Shown: piece by piece, positions 56,076 to 64,000 of the stretch
Numbering within the stretch: the first letter of the stretch is position 1
Layout of the letters: each line of letters opens with the position of its first letter
Assembly (NCBI RefSeq): GCF_900105115.1
Contig: NZ_FNRV01000001.1
Location: forward strand, 2,713,501-2,777,500
Length of the DNA stretch: 64,000 nucleotides
From: Pseudomonas mohnii
GTDB taxonomy: Bacteria; Pseudomonadota; Gammaproteobacteria; Pseudomonadales; Pseudomonadaceae
Reading direction: 5' to 3'
Translations under genes and position numbers: made by a program
Notes under the pieces: model-generated
Databases searched by the model: none
Told to the model about the DNA's origin: nothing
The model's input: the letters and a program-made list of their open reading frames with translations, nothing else

Positions 56076-58343
56076 CTAATTGAGGTTTTCGACGAGCAGC
56101 GCATCTACCCTCTGGAAGCCACGTGGCAATTTGTTACCACGACGCCCACGCTCACCTTTGTAGTGCTCGAGGTCGTCCGCTTTCAATGACAAGGTGCGTT
56201 TTCCGGCCTGCAGCACCAAGGTGGCGCCCTCCGGTAAAACGGCGATGTCCGTCACATACTCTTCACGACTGGCCACTCGCTCACCGGAAATACCGATGAT
56301 CTTATTGCCTTTGCCCTTACCTAATTGTGGCAGATCGCTGATTTTGAAGATCAGCAGGCGACCTTCGGTGGTCACCGAAGCCAGCCAGTTCTGCTCACGA
56401 TCAGCCACAGGACGCGGCAGGATCACCTTGGCGTTGTTCGGCAGGCTCAACAGCGCCTTGCCGGCCTTGTTCTTGGCCTGCAGGTCTTCACCCTTGACCA
56501 CGAAACCGTAACCGGCGTCGGAAGCAATGACGTACAGCGCGTCGTCCTCGGGCATCAGCACGCATTCAAAACTGGCCCCCGGCGGTGGCGTCAGACGGCC
56601 GGTCAGCGGCTCGCCCTGTCCACGGGCCGATGGCAAGGTGTGCGCCGCCACCGAATAGCTGCGACCCGTGGAGTCTATAAACACCGCAAACTGGTTGGAG
56701 CGCCCCGCCGCCAGGGCTTTGAAGCCATCCCCGGCCTTGTAGGAGAGCCCGGTGGCGTCGATTTCGTGCCCCTTGGCGGAACGAACCCAGCCTTTTTCCG
56801 ACAGCACGACGGTAACTTTCTCGTTCGGCAGCAGATCGTGCTCGGTCAGGGCCTTGGCTTCGGCGCGCTCGACGATTGGCGAGCGACGGTCGTCGCCGTA
56901 GGTTTCGGCGTCTTTGATCAACTCGGTGCGCACCAGCTTTTTCAGCTTGGCTTCACTGCTCAGCAAGGCTTGCAGCTTGGCTTGTTCCTTGAGCAGTTCA
57001 TCCTGCTCGGCACGCAACTTCATCTCTTCCAGTCGCGCCAACTGACGCAAACGGGTGTCGAGGATGTAGTCGGCCTGGATCTCGCTCAGGGCAAAGCGCT
57101 CGATCAGTGCGGCTTTCGGATGCTCCTCGGTACGGATGATATGAATCACTTCATCCAGGTTGAGGTAGGCAATCAGCAAACCGTCCAACAGGTGCAGGCG
57201 ACGCTCGACCTTGTCGAGGCGGAATTGCAGGCGACGACGAACGGTCTGCACCCGGAACTCCAGCCATTCGACTAGCAGGGCCCGCAGGTTTTTCAGTTGC
57301 GGCTTGCCGTCCAGCCCGATGATGTTGATGTTGACCCGGTAGCTCGACTCCAGCTCGGTGCTGGCGAACAGGTGTTGCATCAATGCATCGTGGTCAAAGT
57401 TTTTGCGTGCGCCCGGAATGATCACGATCCGGCATGGGTTCTCGTGATCGGATTCGTCGCGCAGGTCGGCAATCTGCGGGGCCTTGGACGGCTTGGCCTG
57501 CATCATCGCGGCGATCTGTTCCAGCACCTTGGCGCCGGAAACCTGATGCGGCAACGCGGTGACGATGATGTCGCCGTCTTCGACGTGGTACACGGCGCGC
57601 ATGCGCACGGAACCGCGACCGGTTTCGTAGATTTTCAGCAGATCGGCGCGCGGTGTGATGATTTCCGCTTCGGTCGGGTAATCCGGGCCCTGAATGTGTT
57701 CGCAGAGCTGTTCGACCGTGGCCTTGGGCTCATCGAGCAAACGTACGCAGGCGCTGGCGACTTCGCGCAGGTTGTGCGGCGGAACGTCGGTGGCCATGCC
57801 CACCGCGATACCGGTGGTGCCGTTGAGCAGGATGTTCGGCAAACGTGCCGGCAACACCAGCGGCTCGTCGAGGGTACCGTCGAAGTTCGGCCCCCAGTCC
57901 GCAGTGCCCTGGCCCAGTTCGCTGAGCAGCACTTCGGAGTAACGCGACAACCGCGCCTCGGTGTAACGCATGGCGGCGAAGGACTTGGGATCGTCCGGCG
58001 CACCCCAGTTACCCTGGCCGTCCACCAGCGTGTAGCGATAGCTGAACGGCTGGGCCATCAGGACCATGGCTTCGTAGCAAGCCGAGTCGCCGTGGGGGTG
58101 GAATTTACCGAGCACGTCACCGACGGTACGCGCCGACTTCTTGTGCTTGGAGTCGGCGTCCAGCCCCAACTCGCTCATGGCGTAGATGATGCGCCGCTGG
58201 ACCGGTTTCAGGCCATCGCCGATATGCGGCAAGGCACGGTCCATGATCACGTACATGGAGTAGTTGAGGTAGGCATTTTCGGTGAAGTCAGCCAGCGAAC
58301 GGCGTTCTACGCCGTCCAAGCTGTCTGCAAGGATATCGCTCAT
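56076..58343 (-). CDS. parC: Topoisomerase IV subunit A
   Basis: 755 residues from [20 protein letters not shown]; the upstream 21-residue extension (with CCCARQ) overlaps the neighbouring gene and is rejected. The quinolone-determining region carries [20 protein letters not shown] with the usual Ser; the active-site Tyr lies in [12 protein letters not shown]-terminal beta-pinwheel blades carry repeated GRxxxF-like strands. With ParE it decatenates sister chromosomes. The quinolone-region residues read as wild type. Confidence 0.97.
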   Translation of the reverse strand: MSDILADSLDGVERRSLADFTENAYLNYSMYVIMDRALPHIGDGLKPVQRRIIYAMSELGLDADSKHKKSARTVGDVLGKFHPHGDSACYEAMVLMAQPFSYRYTLVDGQGNWGAPDDPKSFAAMRYTEARLSRYSEVLLSELGQGTADWGPNFDGTLDEPLVLPARLPNILLNGTTGIAVGMATDVPPHNLREVASACVRLLDEPKATVEQLCEHIQGPDYPTEAEIITPRADLLKIYETGRGSVRMRAVYHVEDGDIIVTALPHQVSGAKVLEQIAAMMQAKPSKAPQIADLRDESDHENPCRIVIIPGARKNFDHDALMQHLFASTELESSYRVNINIIGLDGKPQLKNLRALLVEWLEFRVQTVRRRLQFRLDKVERRLHLLDGLLIAYLNLDEVIHIIRTEEHPKAALIERFALSEIQADYILDTRLRQLARLEEMKLRAEQDELLKEQAKLQALLSSEAKLKKLVRTELIKDAETYGDDRRSPIVERAEAKALTEHDLLPNEKVTVVLSEKGWVRSAKGHEIDATGLSYKAGDGFKALAAGRSNQFAVFIDSTGRSYSVAAHTLPSARGQGEPLTGRLTPPPGASFECVLMPEDDALYVIASDAGYGFVVKGEDLQAKNKAGKALLSLPNNAKVILPRPVADREQNWLASVTTEGRLLIFKISDLPQLGKGKGNKIIGISGERVASREEYVTDIAVLPEGATLVLQAGKRTLSLKADDLEHYKGERGRRGNKLPRGFQRVDALLVENLN

Positions 58344-58353
58344 GCGGGCCTCA

Positions 58354-58875
58354 TCAATTCGTTGTCTGGCGCAGCAGCATGGTGCCACCGCGCTGGGTAA
58401 ATTCAAGTTTGTTCAGTGCGCTCATGCCGAGCAGCACTTGATCGCCATGCAAACCGGGTGCGACCAGTGCGCGTACATCACGCAACACGATGTCGCCCAG
58501 TTGCAGCCGGTCGATGCGGGTTCGATACCCCTCGCTCAAACCGTTGGCCGTGCTCAGGGTCACCCCGAAGCCTTTCTCCAGCTTCAGCCGCTCGGCCAGG
58601 CTGGCCGGGATCGACACATCGGTCGCCCCGGTATCGAGCATGAAATCCACCGGCTGACCGTTGATATGGCCGCTGGCGACGAAATGCCCCTGGCCATTGC
58701 TGACCAGTTTCACTTCGATAAAACCTTCGCCCTGCTCCGAGCTCACCGCCACATTCGGGTTTTGCTGGCGCTCTTCCCACTGGCCAAAAAACCGCGTCGC
58801 CAGGAACAGCGCGGCGCACCAGGCCAGCACCATCAACACCCGGCCGGCGCGCTTGCCCGGTAGTTGCTGACTCAT
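58354..58875 (-). CDS. Retropepsin-like aspartic protease (TIGR02281 type)
   Basis: 173 residues. A basic start and one membrane anchor ([20 protein letters not shown]) are followed by a single aspartic-protease domain with [20 protein letters not shown] (catalytic Asp in DTGA) and the later [10 protein letters not shown]. Clan AA, homodimeric in its family. The substrate is unknown; the domain should face the periplasm. Lies between parC and parE, overlapping the next gene upstream by four bases; this arrangement is seen across Pseudomonas. Confidence 0.88.
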   Translation of the reverse strand: MSQQLPGKRAGRVLMVLAWCAALFLATRFFGQWEERQQNPNVAVSSEQGEGFIEVKLVSNGQGHFVASGHINGQPVDFMLDTGATDVSIPASLAERLKLEKGFGVTLSTANGLSEGYRTRIDRLQLGDIVLRDVRALVAPGLHGDQVLLGMSALNKLEFTQRGGTMLLRQTTN

Positions 58876-59861
58876 GGCTTGGCACTCCAGCCACCTTCAG
58901 GCGCGGCAAAGCGCCAGACGATCGGCCGTAACTCGCCATCGGCGCGGGCACCGAAATTGTTGTCGACACCCATCCACGCGCCGTCAGCGTCCACGATCAA
59001 TGCCTCTTCGAGGCCATAGTTCTGTGGATAGCGACGGCTTTCCTTCAACAACTCGTCAGCATAAGACCAGCAGCGCTCCACTTTGGCCGTTTGCGGGTCC
59101 CGGCGACAGATCTGATAGGCATTGCGCTCCAGGGTGAACAGCTTGCCGTTGAACAATGACAGATCGGAAAAATCCCGTGAAACCGCCTTGGCCTTGGGAA
59201 ACTGCGGCGGCTGCATTTCCATGCCCGATTCGCTCAACAGCACACAGCCACCGTCGCAATCCCACACGGTCTGCTTGCGCTTGATGAGTACCAATCCGCG
59301 GCTTTGGCGCTCGGCGGCGAGCCACAACTGGTCCCCGGTCGAATTGATCGCTAACCCTTCGAACAATGCATTGAATTGCAACAGCATGCCGCTGGCCCGC
59401 GCTTCGCGCACCATCATCGGCGAGATTTTCAGCCAGGACGCTGGCCCCGTTAGCGGCACTTGCAGGACGGCCGCATGGCCTTCGCTGACGATGTAGCGAT
59501 TGCCGGCGCTGTCGCAGGTGATGCCTTCGAAATCCAGATCACCGCCGCGCACGAACGAAGCCACCCAGGTCCGTGAACGCAATCCCCAGGGCAAACCGCT
59601 GTCAGGCACCGGCGGAACGCCGATGCCCACGGCTTGCGCGTGCCAGACGCCAGCCTGGGTATCGAGTCGGTAGATCTGATCGTCGTCGCGATCGGAGACC
59701 GCCCACAAGTCCTTGCCGCACAGGGCCAGCCCGGACAGGTTGCCCCCGCGCATGCCTTCGATGGCATGCTCGGACACCAGACGCAACGACGGTGCCGGCT
59801 CGGCAGACACCGTGATCGAGGTCAGCAGCAATGCACACGCCAGGGCAAAGCCCAGACGCAT
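58872..59861 (-). CDS. Secreted phytase-like esterase domain protein
   Basis: 329 residues. Signal peptide MRLGFALACALLLTSITVSA ending at A/E. The rest is beta-propeller-like with phrases of the 'esterase-like activity of phytase' family: LSGLALCGKDLWAVSDRDDD, FEGITCDSAGNRYIVSEG, LFEGLAINSTGDQLWLAAER, LEEALIVDADGAWMGVDNNF. Substrate unknown; expected in the periplasm. Its start overlaps parE by one base and its end overlaps the aspartic protease gene, so parE, this gene and the protease form one translation unit. Confidence 0.85.
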   Translation of the reverse strand: MRLGFALACALLLTSITVSAEPAPSLRLVSEHAIEGMRGGNLSGLALCGKDLWAVSDRDDDQIYRLDTQAGVWHAQAVGIGVPPVPDSGLPWGLRSRTWVASFVRGGDLDFEGITCDSAGNRYIVSEGHAAVLQVPLTGPASWLKISPMMVREARASGMLLQFNALFEGLAINSTGDQLWLAAERQSRGLVLIKRKQTVWDCDGGCVLLSESGMEMQPPQFPKAKAVSRDFSDLSLFNGKLFTLERNAYQICRRDPQTAKVERCWSYADELLKESRRYPQNYGLEEALIVDADGAWMGVDNNFGARADGELRPIVWRFAAPEGGWSAKP

Positions 59862-61765
59862 CAGCCCAGAACCTCGGCCAGGTTGCCTTTGGATTCCAGC
59901 CAGGTCTTGCGGTCGCCGGCGCGTTTTTTCGCCAGCAGCATGTCCATCATTTCCGACGTCGCTTCGAAATCATCCAGCGTCAGTTGCACCAGGCGCCGGG
60001 TGTTCGGATCCATGGTGGTTTCGCGCAGCTGCGGCGGGTTCATTTCACCCAGGCCTTTGAATCGGGTGACCTGCGGCTTGCCACGTTTCTTCTCCGCCAC
60101 CAGGCGATCGAGAATGCCATCGCGCTCGGCTTCGTCCAGGGCGTAGTAAATCTCTTTGCCCAGGTCGATCCGGTACAGCGGCGGCATGGCGACATAGACA
60201 TGGCCGGCATCGACCAGCGCACGGAAGTGCTGGACGAACAATGCACAGAGCAGGGTCGCGATGTGCAGACCGTCGGAGTCGGCGTCGGCGAGGATGCAGA
60301 TCTTGCCGTAGCGCAGCTGGCTCATGTCCGCCGCGCCAGGGTCGACGCCGATGGCCACGGCAATGTTGTGCACTTCCTGGCTGGCGAGTACTTCGCTGCC
60401 GTCCACTTCCCAGGTGTTGAGGATCTTGCCGCGCAACGGCAGGATCGCCTGGAACTCTTTGTCCCGCGCCTGCTTGGCCGAACCGCCGGCGGAATCACCT
60501 TCCACCAGGAACAGCTCGGAACGCATCGGGTCCTGCCCGGCGCAGTCGGCGAGCTTGCCCGGCAGGGCCGGCCCCTGGGTGATGCGCTTGCGCTCGACTT
60601 TCTTGCTGGCTTTCAGGCGGCGGCCGGCGTTGTTGATCGCCAGTTCCGCCAGGAGCATGCCGGTTTCCGGGTTGGCGTTGAGCCACAGGCTGAACGCATC
60701 CTTGACCACTCCGGAAACGAACGCCGCCGCTTCACGGGACGACAGACGCTCCTTGGTCTGACCGGAGAATTGCGGCTCTTGCATCTTCATCGACAGCACG
60801 AACGCAATGCGTTCCCAGACGTCTTCCGGCGCCAGCTTTACGCCACGCGGCAACAGGCTGCGGAATTCGCAGAACTCGCGCATCGCGTCGAGCAGGCCCT
60901 GGCGCAGGCCGTTGACGTGGGTACCGCCCTGGGCGGTCGGGATCAGGTTGACGTAGCTTTCCTGCACCGCGTCGCCACCTTCCGGCAGCCACAGCAACGC
61001 CCAGTCCACGGCCTCTTTGTTACCGGCCAGGCTGCCGCAGAACGGCTCGTCCGGCAGGCGTTCGAACTCGCTGACCGCGTCGACTAGGTAGGAGCGCAGG
61101 CCATCTTCGTAATGCCATTCGACTTTCTCGCCGCTGGCCTTGTCTTCAAAACTGACCAGCAGCCCCGGGCACAGGACGGCCTTGGCCTTGAGCACGTGCT
61201 TGAGGCGACTGATGGAAAATTTCGGTGAATCGAAGTATTTCGGGTCCGGGGCGAAGAACACGCTGGTGCCGGTGTTGCGCTTGCCAACGGTGCCGATCAC
61301 TTCCAGCTCGGTTTTCTTGTAACCGTCGGCGAAGGTCATCTGGTATTCGTTGCCGTCACGCTTTACGCGGACCCGGACTTCGGTCGACAAGGCGTTGACC
61401 ACCGAAATACCGACCCCGTGCAGACCGCCGGAGAACTGGTAGTTCTTGTTGGAAAACTTGCCGCCCGCATGGAGCTTGGTGAGGATCAGCTCGACGCCGG
61501 AAACGCCTTCTTCCGGGTGAATGTCCACCGGCATGCCGCGACCGTCATCACTGACTTCCAGCGAGTGATCGGCGTGCAGGATGACCTGCACCGATTTGGC
61601 ATGCCCGGCCAAGGCTTCGTCGACGCTGTTGTCGATGACTTCCTGGGCGAGGTGGTTTGGCCGAGTGGTGTCGGTGTACATGCCGGGGCGCTTGCGCACC
61701 GGGTCGAGGCCCGAGAGGACTTCGATGGCGTCTGCGTTATAAGAGCTAGCGCTGGGAGTGGCCAT
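59861..61765 (-). CDS. parE: Topoisomerase IV subunit B
   Basis: 634 residues. GHKL ATPase motifs: EVIDNSVDEALAGHAK (catalytic Glu/Asn), VSDDGRGMPV, and GGLHGVGISVVNALS. The TOPRIM domain has LFLVEGDSAGGSAKQARDKE and ILADADSDGLHIATLL. The C-terminal part includes QVTRFKGLGEMNPPQLRETT. It supplies ATP hydrolysis for ParC. The 42-base gap to yqiA suggests co-transcription of cpdA-yqiA-parE and the next two genes. Confidence 0.97.
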   Translation of the reverse strand: MATPSASSYNADAIEVLSGLDPVRKRPGMYTDTTRPNHLAQEVIDNSVDEALAGHAKSVQVILHADHSLEVSDDGRGMPVDIHPEEGVSGVELILTKLHAGGKFSNKNYQFSGGLHGVGISVVNALSTEVRVRVKRDGNEYQMTFADGYKKTELEVIGTVGKRNTGTSVFFAPDPKYFDSPKFSISRLKHVLKAKAVLCPGLLVSFEDKASGEKVEWHYEDGLRSYLVDAVSEFERLPDEPFCGSLAGNKEAVDWALLWLPEGGDAVQESYVNLIPTAQGGTHVNGLRQGLLDAMREFCEFRSLLPRGVKLAPEDVWERIAFVLSMKMQEPQFSGQTKERLSSREAAAFVSGVVKDAFSLWLNANPETGMLLAELAINNAGRRLKASKKVERKRITQGPALPGKLADCAGQDPMRSELFLVEGDSAGGSAKQARDKEFQAILPLRGKILNTWEVDGSEVLASQEVHNIAVAIGVDPGAADMSQLRYGKICILADADSDGLHIATLLCALFVQHFRALVDAGHVYVAMPPLYRIDLGKEIYYALDEAERDGILDRLVAEKKRGKPQVTRFKGLGEMNPPQLRETTMDPNTRRLVQLTLDDFEATSEMMDMLLAKKRAGDRKTWLESKGNLAEVLG

Positions 61766-61807
61766 AGGGTCTCGTCGTCAGTGATTCAATGAAAAAGGGG
61801 CAACGGT

Positions 61808-62416
61808 TCACAGTGCGCTGAAATCAATCGCCTGATACAAATCTGCGCCTATGCCGGCAAAACTCAGCATGGCCGGAAGACGCTCGGCAAACCCTTGGAA
61901 ACCGTGGTCGCCGCCGGCCTGAATACGCAAGGCACAAGCCCGGTAATACTGCTGGGCGAGGCGATAGTCCAGCGTTTCGTCGCCGGTCTGCAACCACACC
62001 TGATAGCGCTGCGGGTCCTGCGGCGCCGGCACTTCCAGTTCGGCCAGGGCCGTCACATGGTCATGGGTCAGTTCCCAGGTCTCATCGGTATACAGGTTTT
62101 TCTGCGTCCCCAGAAACCCGTCGAACATCCGGTGCGGACTGACGGCAGGGTTGATCAACAGGGCTTTGAGGCCATGGCGTTCGGCCAAGTGAGTCGCATA
62201 GTAGCCGCCGAGTGAGCTGCCGACCAGCAGTGGCCGTCCGAGCGCCTCAATCGCTTGCTCCAGCTGACCGATGGCTTCGCGGGGATGGTGATGCAAGGCC
62301 GGCACGCGCAATCGATCGCTCAAGCCCAGACGCTCCATCACTTCGCTCAACTGAGTGGCCTTTTTCGACGCAGGCGCGCTGTTGAACCCGTGGATATAAA
62401 GGATCGAGCCGGACAT
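61808..62416 (-). CDS. yqiA: Esterase YqiA-like (alpha/beta hydrolase)
   Basis: 202 residues from MSGSILYIHGFNSAPASKKA; the 54-residue longer frame is discarded because it reads through a REP-like sequence. Nucleophile motif LLVGSSLGGYYATHLAE, and a later GGDHGFQGFAERLP carrying the catalytic His. Small esterase family. In Pseudomonas it sits between cpdA and parE. Confidence 0.92.
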   Translation of the reverse strand: MSGSILYIHGFNSAPASKKATQLSEVMERLGLSDRLRVPALHHHPREAIGQLEQAIEALGRPLLVGSSLGGYYATHLAERHGLKALLINPAVSPHRMFDGFLGTQKNLYTDETWELTHDHVTALAELEVPAPQDPQRYQVWLQTGDETLDYRLAQQYYRACALRIQAGGDHGFQGFAERLPAMLSFAGIGADLYQAIDFSAL

Positions 62417-62508
62417 TTGAACTCCCTGTGCGTCGGATAAAGAGGCGGAGTTTACAGGGTGTCGGGGGAATCGGGGATACCCGTGAAATCGGGTCGCCCG
62501 GGCGGACG

Positions 62509-62574
62509 CCTTCGCGAGCGAGCTCGCTTGCACAATGGATCTGCACCGCTCACGAAGCCCTGCTCGCGAAGGCC
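62509..62574. repeat. REP-like inverted pair, degenerate
   Basis: 'CCTTCGCGAGCGAGCTCGCTT' and 'CCTGCTCGCGAAGGCC' form an imperfect inverted pair near the cpdA stop. It relates to the REP family by the CGCGAGCnnGCTCGC core. It fills most of the yqiA-cpdA gap. Confidence 0.6.
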
Positions 62575-62596
62575 GCAATGTGATCTTGGGGAATGA

Positions 62597-63412
62597 TTAA
62601 TAGCCGTTGGAGCTGTAATCGATCTGGAAGTCGAAACCGGTGACGCGCTCCACTCCGGTTTCGAGCTGGCCATCCGGCAACAGCCGCAGCCAGCGATACC
62701 CCGGCGCTTGCTCCCCGACCATGAAATCATCGCTGCCCGGTTCGAACTGAATGCAGGTCGAAGGCGAAGCGATCAAACGCACATCATTACGCCATTGATC
62801 GACTTCCTGATGCACGTGCCCCCAAAGTACGGCGCGCACCTGTGGAAAACGGTCCAGCACAGCAAACAACGCCTCGGGATTACGCAGCCCGATCGGCTCC
62901 ATCCAGGCACAATCGATCGACACTGGATGGTGGTGGAAGCACACCAGGTGATGACGCTCCGGCGTTTCACTCAACGAGCTCGCCAGCAGTTGCAACTGTT
63001 CGTCCTGCAAATACCCCGGCACCGAGCCCGGCACGGCCGAATCAAGCAGCGTGATCCGCCAATTGCCGATGTCGACCACCGATTCCAGCAACGCGCTCTG
63101 CACCGCCGCCTCGGCCATGATCAACGGCTCGTCGTGGTTACCGGGAATCCAGCGGGCTGGCGCACCGAGTTGCCCGGTCAGGTCGCGAAACCGCTGGTAA
63201 GACTCCAGCGTGCCGTCCTGCGACAGATCACCCGTGGCCAGGATCAGGTCGATCTGCGGCTGTTGCTGGCGTACCAGCTCGATGACTCTTTGCAGGCTGT
63301 CGCAGGTATTCATGCCCAGCAGCGTGCCATCCGCCTCGGCGAACAGATGGCTGTCGGAAATTTGCACCAGAAACGCCGGATCGGCGGCACTCAATGTGGA
63401 TACGCTCGGCAA
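62597..63412 (-). CDS. cpdA: 3',5'-cyclic AMP phosphodiesterase CpdA
   Basis: 271 residues from a TTG at 63412 (PSVSTLSAADPAFLVQISDS), chosen because GGGAG sits six bases upstream; a longer frame from a TTG at 63457 lacks a ribosome site. Metallophosphoesterase motifs: QISDSHLF, ATGDLSQDGT, IPGNHDEPL, CFHHHPVSI and VLWGHVHQE. It lowers cAMP and so affects Vfr-type regulation in Pseudomonas. Confidence 0.93.
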   Translation of the reverse strand: MPSVSTLSAADPAFLVQISDSHLFAEADGTLLGMNTCDSLQRVIELVRQQQPQIDLILATGDLSQDGTLESYQRFRDLTGQLGAPARWIPGNHDEPLIMAEAAVQSALLESVVDIGNWRITLLDSAVPGSVPGYLQDEQLQLLASSLSETPERHHLVCFHHHPVSIDCAWMEPIGLRNPEALFAVLDRFPQVRAVLWGHVHQEVDQWRNDVRLIASPSTCIQFEPGSDDFMVGEQAPGYRWLRLLPDGQLETGVERVTGFDFQIDYSSNGY

Positions 63413-63524
63413 GGTGTTCTCCCAGGGCGTGATCACGGGAATGGATGAATGGCGCAATTATGCTGGGGGACGACCTAAAGGGGAAACCTGTGAACCTGAC
63501 GCAGTTCACAACTGCGGCTCACAA

Positions 63525-63977
63525 TTAACGTACGACTTCGTACTCGTGCCCCAACGCCAGGCAATGGCTCAACCATTCGCCCAGAAACATGTTCAGTTGG
63601 GCTTTTTCATCCGGCTGGTGCATCGAGGCGTTCGGGTAAGGATAGATGCCACGAAAGCGCCGCGCATGTTCGGCGCTGACCACTTCGGCCATGCAGGCGT
63701 CGTGGTAGACCTGTACTTCCAGTTGCGGCACCGGCAGCCACGGCAGGCTGTGTTCCTGGCGCACTTGCAGGGTCGTGGTGTACGGACAGACTTGCAGCAC
63801 TTCCAGCGCCAGCACCCCGAGCATCTGATCGCCATGGGTCACGGCGATGCGCCGCGCGGCCGGCTCGTTGCGCATGTCCGGCAGCAGTCGCATCAGTCGC
63901 GCGTAGTTCGCCTCGCAGGACGCTTGCAGCCCCACCAGATCTACCCGATAGCGATCGCGCAGCTTGTTTACGACCAT
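63525..63977 (-). CDS. DUF1249 family protein
   Basis: 150 residues. MVVNKLRDRYRVDLVGLQAS at the start, CEANYARLMRLLPDMRNEPA, then YTTTLQVRQEHSLPWLPVPQ and YPNASMHQPDEKAQLNMFLG, all typical of DUF1249. No signal peptide or membrane segment. It is near cpdA in Pseudomonas generally. Function unknown. The start is 23 bases from the window edge, so a longer form cannot be wholly excluded. Confidence 0.88.
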   Translation of the reverse strand: MVVNKLRDRYRVDLVGLQASCEANYARLMRLLPDMRNEPAARRIAVTHGDQMLGVLALEVLQVCPYTTTLQVRQEHSLPWLPVPQLEVQVYHDACMAEVVSAEHARRFRGIYPYPNASMHQPDEKAQLNMFLGEWLSHCLALGHEYEVVR

Positions 63978-64000
63978 AACCCCCTCACTTCAACGCGATT

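Overview
The window is a stretch of a Pseudomonas chromosome, most likely of the P. fluorescens group. This rests on protein sequences that read as Pseudomonas, on GC-rich codon use, on REP palindromes of the 'GGGAGCGAGC..GCTCGCGAT' type, and on gene order. From memory, dnaB-rplI-orf-rpsR-rpsF-rlmB-rnr / purA-hisZ-hflC-hflK-hflX-hfq-miaA-mutL-amiB-tsaE-nnr-queG / orn-rsgA-motB-motA-HDOD-rhdA-psd-serB / parC..parE-yqiA-cpdA matches the PA4931-PA4970 region of P. aeruginosa. Most of the window is therefore ordinary core genome.

Layout. 1-4427: a partial DUF2126 transglutaminase-like gene and a YgiQ radical-SAM gene. 4614-8223: the rpsF-rpsR-membrane protein-rplI-dnaB operon on the minus strand. 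8538-11938: rlmB-rnr. 12100-12560: two identical tRNA-Leu(CAG) genes, each with its own promoter and terminator. 12779-15354: a two-gene ferric-iron ABC importer without its ATPase gene, preceded by a candidate Fur box. 15401-17335: a chemoreceptor. 17486-30398: a long minus-strand run from nnr to purA covering metabolite repair, tRNA modification, cell-wall amidase, mismatch repair, Hfq, HflX, HflKC, HisZ and PurA. 30462-31532: queG.

Two accessory inserts interrupt the core order. The first (31546-41790, between queG and orn) holds polymorphic-toxin-like genes: a 1582-residue RHS protein ending in a RelE/ParE-like domain, an unrecognised 350-residue companion, and a 1337-residue leucine-rich-repeat protein that resembles the Pseudomonas dermonecrotic-toxin/LRR/NEL effectors but stops where the NEL ligase domain would begin. 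The second (44644-46504, between rsgA and motB) is a compact operon of a ThsB-like TIR protein, a caspase-like protease and a second TIR protein. It has the composition of a TIR-caspase anti-phage system (type IV Thoeris-like), with the unusual feature of two different TIR proteins. This is the most interesting locus in the window.

The right end (46554-63977) returns to core genes: flagellar stator motBA, an HDOD protein, rhodanese, phosphatidylserine decarboxylase, serB, a two-TM HAMP protein whose C-terminus looks like a degenerate class III nucleotide cyclase, a PqiC-like lipoprotein, topoisomerase IV subunits parC and parE with two small genes between them, yqiA, cpdA and a DUF1249 gene. 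REP-type palindromes occupy many intergenic gaps. No rRNA, CRISPR array, insertion sequence, integrase or prophage was found.
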